Shown here one piece after another: positions 58,603 to 64,000 of a stretch of DNA of 64,000 bases (its first letter is position 1; each line of letters opens with the position of its first letter). The DNA comes from Syngnathus acus. Taxonomy: Eukaryota > Chordata > Actinopteri > Syngnathiformes > Syngnathidae. Below the pieces are notes generated by a model. It did no database searches, was not told where the DNA came from, and saw only the letters and a list, made by a program, of their open reading frames with translations. The stretch lies in assembly GCF_901709675.1 (NCBI RefSeq), contig NC_051087.1:14256067-14320066 (forward strand), read 5' to 3'. The translations under genes were made by a program, and so were the position numbers.

Positions 58603-60792
58603 TATAGATCCTCCCAACAGATCCTGAGGATTTTTCGGAGGCATCTCTGATGGTATATCTCCAGTGCTTTTAAGTGTCTGCTGTATGCGGTCCAGGCCTC
58701 TGACCCATACAGAAGAGTGGGCAGCATGACAGCTTTGTAGACCAGGATTTTGGTCCTCGCCGGAAGGTCGCGGTTCTCAAAGACTCTCTTCCTTAGCCTT
58801 GACAAAACCCCACTGGCACAGCTGAGGCGGTGGTGTAACTCTTCATCAATGTTGGCTTTTGATGATTGGAGGCTGCCCAGATATGGGAAGTAGTCCACAT
58901 TTTCCAGTCTGGTGTTGTCGATGGAGATGTTTGGGGACGGGACAGGAGTACTGTTTGGTGATGACTGATGGAGAATTTGGGTCTTTTTTATGTTGATGGC
59001 TAGACCAAGCTGTTTGTATGCTCTTGTGAAGGCAACGAGTGTGCACTATAAGTCCTCTTCTGAGAGGGCTACAAGAGCGTTGTCGTCCGCATACTGCAGC
59101 TCCATGATGGATATGGTGGTGGTTCGACCTTTGGCCCTGAATCGGTTGATGTTAAAAAGTTGCCCGTCAGTTCTGTACATAATTTGGACTCCATGGGGAA
59201 GATGTTTGCATGTGAGATGGAAGATAGCAGAAATGAAGATGGAGAACAGTGTTGGCGCAATGACACATCCCTGTTTCACTCCTGTCAACCCCGAAGGGTT
59301 CTGTTTCATCTCCACTGCCACTGAGGACTGTAGCTGACATGTTGTCATGAAGCAGTCTCAGTACCCGGATGTACTTCTCTGGGCAGCCAATCTTTGCCAG
59401 AACCAGCCAGAGTGCTTGACGGTTCAGAGTCGAAGGCTTTGGTGAGGTCTATGAAGGCCATGTATAGTGGTAAATTCTGTACCCTGCATTTTTCTTGAAG
59501 TTGACGAGCAATGAAAATCATGTCTGTGGTGCTTCTGTTTGGGCAGAAACCACTTTGAGACTCGGGAAGGATGTTTTCTGCCAGGGGTGTGAGTCTGTTG
59601 GCCAAAACCCGAGCTAGGGCTTTGCCTGTGGTGGACAGAATAGAAATGCCACCGTAGTTCCCGCAGTCTGCCTTGTCTCCCTTCTTAAAGATGGGGCCGA
59701 CTAGGGCATCCCTAAGTTGTGCAGGGATTTTCTCTTGTTCCCATATTTTGAGAAGCAGGGCATGGATGTGTCTGAAGAGATCGGGTCCGCCTTCCTTCAG
59801 GACTTCTGCTGGGATGCCATCAGGGCCGGCCGCCTTGTTGTTCTTCATCTTCCTTATTGCATCCTGCACCTCTTCCAGGCTGGGTGGTTCTCCCATCTTC
59901 TCAATTATGGGCTGTTGAGGGAGTTTTTCAAGAGCCTCTATCTCCGGAGTGGTGTCCCTGTTCAGAAGATCCTCAAAATGTTCTTTCCATCTGTTTGTTA
60001 TTGCTCCCTTTTCTTTTGGCAACGTGACCCCATCATTGGAGCAAAGGGGGGTTAGGGAACGGTAGCTGGGGCCGTATACCGCTCTTGTGGCTTCGAGAAT
60101 CCTCTGGTGTCTCCAGAGTCAGCAAGCTGCTGAATCTCCAGAGCCTTCCTCGTCCACCAAAGGTTCTTCAGCTTCCTAACCGTTGATTGGACAGCCGCCT
60201 ATGCCTTGGCATGGGCTGCTCTTTTAACCTTGCAATTGATGTCATTTTGCCAGGTGATAAAAGTTTGCCGCTTGATGTCTATGAGCTGTTGGATTTCAAT
60301 GTCATTTTTATCGTACCAGTCCTGATGTTTCCGCTTTTTCTGACCAAGGATGCTTTTGTTGGAGTGCATGATGGTAGAGGAAAGCCCGTCCCAGTGTTCT
60401 TCAGCATCATTTCGATACTGCTTGGGCAGGTCCGCACTGAGAGCCGCCTGGAGCTGTTGTTGGTAGGTGGTATCACCCAGCCTCTCGATGTTAAGCTTTG
60501 GCCGGCTCTGTCTTTTCTGCATCCTTCTTTTCCGCATTAAGCGGATAGACATGATGGAGTGAATGAGGCGGTGGTCAGTCCAACAATCATCTGCACTGGT
60601 CATTGCTCTGGTGTTAAGCACGTCACAACGGTCTTTGGTGCTGACAATGACCTAGTCAATAAGGTGCCAGAGTTTATTGCGAGGATGCATCCATGATGTT
60701 TTGAATGTATTCATCTCGCGGAAAGTGTGTTGGTGATGACCAGGTTGTGTTCTGAGCACTTTGTCAGCAGTAGTGTGCCATTTGCATTGATG
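58603..60792 (-). pseudogene. RTE-like LINE linker, RT and thumb
   Basis: After the interruption: NANGTLLLTKCSEHNLVITN, SADDCWTDHRLIHSIMS (end of nuclease), then NRWKEHFEDLLNRD, KMKNNKAAGPDGIPAEVLKE, IFKKGDKADCGNYGGISILS, PESQSGFCPNRSTTDMIF, FIDLTKAFD (59440), VKQGCVIAPTLFSIFISAIF, catalytic YADDNALVALSEEDL near 59080, LPTLLYGSEAWTAYSRHLKA and LRKILRICWED at the border. Frameshifts near 59410 and 58900 and several stops. The normal continuation (RVPxTE and later) is lost. Confidence 0.85.
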
Positions 60793-62854
60793 ATGTGACC
60801 CTCTCGAAATTCATCGTCACTCGGGCTAACTGGAAGCCATGGCTGACAGGGGCTGTCCTCAGGCTGCTGAGGGCCAGGGACAAAGCCTTCAGAGCGGGGG
60901 ATGAGGCTGGCTTGAGGACAGCGAGGGCCGACCTGTCCCGGGGCATCAAGGAAGCGAAAAGGGCATTCTCTTGCAAGATTACCGCCCACCTCAAGGACAG
61001 CAGGGACGCACGGAGCCTATGGCAGGGCATTCAGACCATCACGGACTACAAGCCGCAGAGCTGTGAGGGCGACGTCCGTCTGTTCAACGATCTTAACTGC
61101 TTCTTTGCTCGCTTCGACGCTCAGAACAGCACTTGCCCGCTGAAGACCCCTCCCCCTCCACACGAGCAGCCCCTGTGCCTCTCTGCCGATAGCGTGAGGA
61201 GGGCGCTTGCCGCTATCAACACCCGTAAGGCGGCGGGCCCTGACAACATCCCAGGTCGAGCACTGAAGGACTGTGCTGGGGAGCTGATGGGTGTCTTCAC
61301 AGACATCTTTAACATTTCCCTGCAGCAGGCCATTGTCCCTTCGTGTTTCAAGGCTGCCACCATCGTACCTGTGCCGAAGAAACCTGCTCCGTCCTGCTTC
61401 AATGACTACCGCCCCGTGGCACTGGCGCCCATCATCATGAAGTGCTTTGAGCGGCTTGTCATGGAGCACATCAGATCCATTCTCCCCCCCCACCACAGAC
61501 CCCTTCCAGTTTGCGTACCGAGCCAAACGGTCCTCTGAGGATGCCATCTGCTCTGCCCTCCACTCGGCCCTCACCCACCTGGAGAGAAGGGACTCGTATG
61601 TGAGAGTGCTGTTTGTGGACTTCAGTTCTGCCTTCAACACCATTGTGCCACAACGACTCATCTGCAAACTCAACAAGCTGGGCCTCAGTACCTACCTCTG
61701 CAACTGGCTACTGGACTTCCTCTGTCAGAGGCCTCAGGTGGTACGTGTTGGCGACAAAATCTCCACCAGCATCACGCTGAGCACGGGGGCCCCCCAAGGC
61801 TGCGTGCTTAGTCCGCTGCGCTTCACCCTGCTGACGCATGACTGCACTGCAACTTACGGTAGCAACCGCGTGCTGAAATATGCCGACGACACGACTCTGG
61901 TGGGTCTCGTCGCCGGGGGCGACGAGACTCAGTACAGCTCGGAGGTCGACCTTCTGGCCACGTGGTGCAGGGACAACAACCTCCTGCTGAACGTCAACAA
62001 GACCGAGGAGACTGTTGTTGACTTCCGGAAGGGTCACACCCAACACCTGCCGCTGACCATCGACGGTGCTGTGGTGGAGAGAGTGAGCAGCACCAGATTC
62101 CTGGGGGTGCACATCAGTGAGGATCTCTCCTGGTCCACCAACACCGCGTCACTGGCGAAGGAACCTCAGCGCCGCCTGTACTTCCTGCGGAAACTCAGGC
62201 GAGCAAGTGCTCCTCCGGCCGTCATGACTACATTCTACCGTGGCACCATTGAGAGCGTCCTCTCCAGTTGTATCGCTGTTTGGGGTGGTAGCTGCACTGA
62301 ATACAACATGAAGGCCCTGCAGCGCATAGTGAACACGGCTGGTAAGATTATTGGTGCTTCACTCCCCTCCCTGAAGGATATTTACACCTCCCATCTCGCC
62401 CGCAAGGCGACCACGATTGTGAGTGATGTGAGTCACCCCGCTCACTCTTTGTTTGATCTTCTGCCCTCTGGGAAGAGGTACAGGAGCCTGCGCTCCCGCA
62501 CCACCAGACTCACCAACAGTTTCATACTCCAGGCTGTTAGGATCATGAACTCTCTCCCCCCTTCTGCGTAGCGTCCTGTACTTTTGCGCTATATTCTGAC
62601 TGTCTGCTGTATGCACACTTGCTCCATTTTTGCTCCTCTTATTTATGTTATTTATTTATTTGTTATTTATTCATCACTCTTATTTATTCATTGTTTGTGC
62701 CTTCTTGTTTTTATTTTTTTGTGTTGTTTACTTGTATGTATATTGTGTACTATGTCTTGTCACCGTGGGATAGTGGGAACGTAATTTCGATTTCTTTGTG
62801 TGTCTTGGCATGTGAAGAAATTGACAATAAAGCAGACTTTGACTTTGATTTGAG
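60793..62854 (+). mobile_element. L2-B LINE inserted in the RTE-like LINE
   Basis: ttgatg at 60787-60792 and 62855-62860; joining the flanks restores the RTE-like frame. 5'-truncated; ends gacaataaagcagactttga plus ctttgatttgag. About 2.06 kb. Confidence 0.9.
60795..62571 (+). pseudogene. L2-B reverse transcriptase, single frameshift
   Basis: First frame to about 61495: [74 protein letters not shown] shift in a C-rich run near 61490 leads to [58 protein letters not shown], catalytic YADDTTLVG near 61880, [16 protein letters not shown] and the C-terminal block shared with 51426, stop at 62569. Only one frameshift, so rather young. Confidence 0.9.
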
Positions 62855-62860
62855 TTGATG

Positions 62861-63369
62861 TTTCCAACCCCTTCTCTTCCCAGCGTGCCTCTCCATAGAT
62901 TATGGTTTTGTCCCACTCAGGCATTGAAGTCTCCATGTAGGATTATCTTGTCCTTCTTGGGGACTTTTGATAGGATGGTGTCAAGGTCAGCATAGAAGGT
63001 CTCCTTTACTTCATCCTGTGCATCAAGCGTTGGAGCATACGCACTAATAACGGTGGCCATTTGACTGCTTGCAAGCATCAGGCGCATGGTCATTAGGCGT
63101 TCATTGATTCCCACAGGGAGTTCATAGAGGTGGTTGATGAGGCTGTTCTTTATGGCAAAGCCCACGCCATGGATACGTGGCTCACTTGCAAGCTTGCGCT
63201 TCCAAAAGAAAGTGTATCCGCCTTTCTCCTCCTTCAGCTGCCCGTCATCAGCCAGTCGGATTTCGGAGAGCGCTGCAATGTCAATCTGGAACCTCCTTAG
63301 CTCTCTTGAGATAATGGCGGTTTGCCTTTCAGGTCGATCACTGGCTTTGTTGTCATTGAGGGTCCTCAC
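62861..63369 (-). pseudogene. RTE-like LINE endonuclease domain
   Basis: An open run of about 150 codons: MRTLNDNKASDRPERQTAII, FQIDIAALSEIRLADDGQL, GYTFFWKRKLASEPRIHGVG, INERLMTMRLML, SAYAPTLDAQDEVKETFYAD and IILHGDFNA. These are the central motifs of APE-type endonucleases (SE-x-R, YAPT, GDFN). A TGA follows GDFNA at 62917; the frame then continues VGQNHNLWRGTLGREGVG to the L2-B border. Confidence 0.85.
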
Positions 63370-64000
63370 ATTCCAGGTTCCAAAGTAGAATCGTAATTTA
63401 TGTTTATGTGGTGATCCCTCTGGATGCGGTAGTCCAGACAGGAGTTTCGAGGCAGGCTATTTTGAGGGTACCTTTTCTAACCCCCTCCCCTACTGGGGTG
63501 AGCAGAGTGGATCCTAAACAGGGCTGCTCAGTCATGGATGCAGCTGCTGAAAAGCTCTTTCTGCCTCAGTCCAAGAGCTTCGCGACTGAATCTATCACCC
63601 ACCGCCTGTGTACCAGGTTGTGGCTAGGAGCTCCCAGACTACACTGTCCTGCTCCCGTCACCACTTCCTGGTTGCCACAGGACTTTTTCTATCCGAGATG
63701 TAAAGTAGGATGGGTTCCCTTTCGGGAGGACGCCTGCGCGTGATGTCTTTTAATGTGGGGAGACTGATGCGCCTGCAGCCACCACACCACCCTTTGGCAG
63801 AGGGGGGGCCGGGTTCCAATGGCATGGAGAACCACAACAACTGGAGGCCATCCTCTGTTGCAGCCTTCATCCGCCTTCAGTGCCGTTGTGACATTGTCAT
63901 CATCCGCCACATCCACCGTTTAGGTATTTTTGGATCGCGTTTTGTCTGGAACCTCCCCTTCGACCTTACTGCCATGGGTGACACTAGCAGGAGCCTAAGC

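Larger units (their letters stand above)
58603..64000 (-). mobile_element. RTE-like LINE, truncated at 3' end, split by L2-B
   Basis: Same group as 16540-20265. 5' UTR from the window edge to about 63390, endonuclease 63369-62870, interruption 60793-62854, then linker, RT and thumb down to 58603, where it stops abruptly next to the TA-type element. The C-terminal finger is missing. It runs off the window on the right. Confidence 0.85.

Noticed and set aside
1-64000. CRISPR array, phage, toxin-antitoxin or operon-type system
   Set aside because: The window is vertebrate intron; short tandem repeats present are microsatellites or minisatellites without spacers of the CRISPR kind.
54000-64000. 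Next sorcs3-like exon (VAGIKG segment)
   Set aside because: Searched by eye in all + frames; only repeats found, so the exon must lie beyond the window.

Overview
The window is intronic vertebrate DNA from a bony fish, most likely a percomorph teleost. Seven short exons with canonical AG/GT borders join in frame, in order, into one continuous stretch of a VPS10-domain receptor of the SorCS family, closest to SORCS3. Between them lie AT-rich introns packed with teleost-type repeats: a tRNA-derived SINE with a GGATn tail, L2-like and RTE-like LINEs, gypsy LTRs, hAT elements with 8-bp target duplications, and TA-flanked pogo/mariner-type elements. Nothing looks prokaryotic, and there is no operon, CRISPR array or phage.

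Layout of the host gene (+ strand): exons at 2481-2580, 9064-9222, 30347-30420, 31232-31296, 37242-37360, 48120-48209 and 53674-53853, 787 bp in all (about 262 codons). They encode a middle part of the ten-bladed beta-propeller, including Asp-box motifs. The gene's first and last exons lie outside the window.

Layout of the repeats: 1-9 kb holds a SINE, an L2 3' end, a solo LTR with a GAAAG duplication, a TA-flanked MITE, a tRNA-Asn-like sequence and foldbacks. 9.9-11 kb is a MITE expanded by tandem repeats. 14.5-15.3 kb has two LTRs tail to tail. 16.5-20.3 kb is an RTE-like LINE with a C-terminal C2H2 finger whose centre is replaced by an L2 fragment. 20.98-25.18 kb is a near full-length APE/RT LINE with a 12-bp duplication, a single frameshift, and a nested hAT element. 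31.8-37 kb is Tigger-like relic, L2 and hAT. 41.06-42.48 kb is a LINE carrying a PHD-like zinc module inside its RT. 43.4-45.2 kb is a pogo-related element. 47.3 kb holds a DUF4817-like relic. 49.2-51 kb is a gypsy integrase/chromodomain relic with an LTR. 54-58.6 kb is degraded LINE, SINE and an inverted pair of MITEs. 58.6-64 kb is a second RTE-like LINE (- strand) split by an L2 insertion with a 6-bp duplication.

The transposon coding sequences are almost all broken. I found no convincing undescribed host system. The most informative observations are the nested insertions with readable target duplications, a chimeric LINE, a SINE and LINE that share a 3' end, and the structural palindromes.
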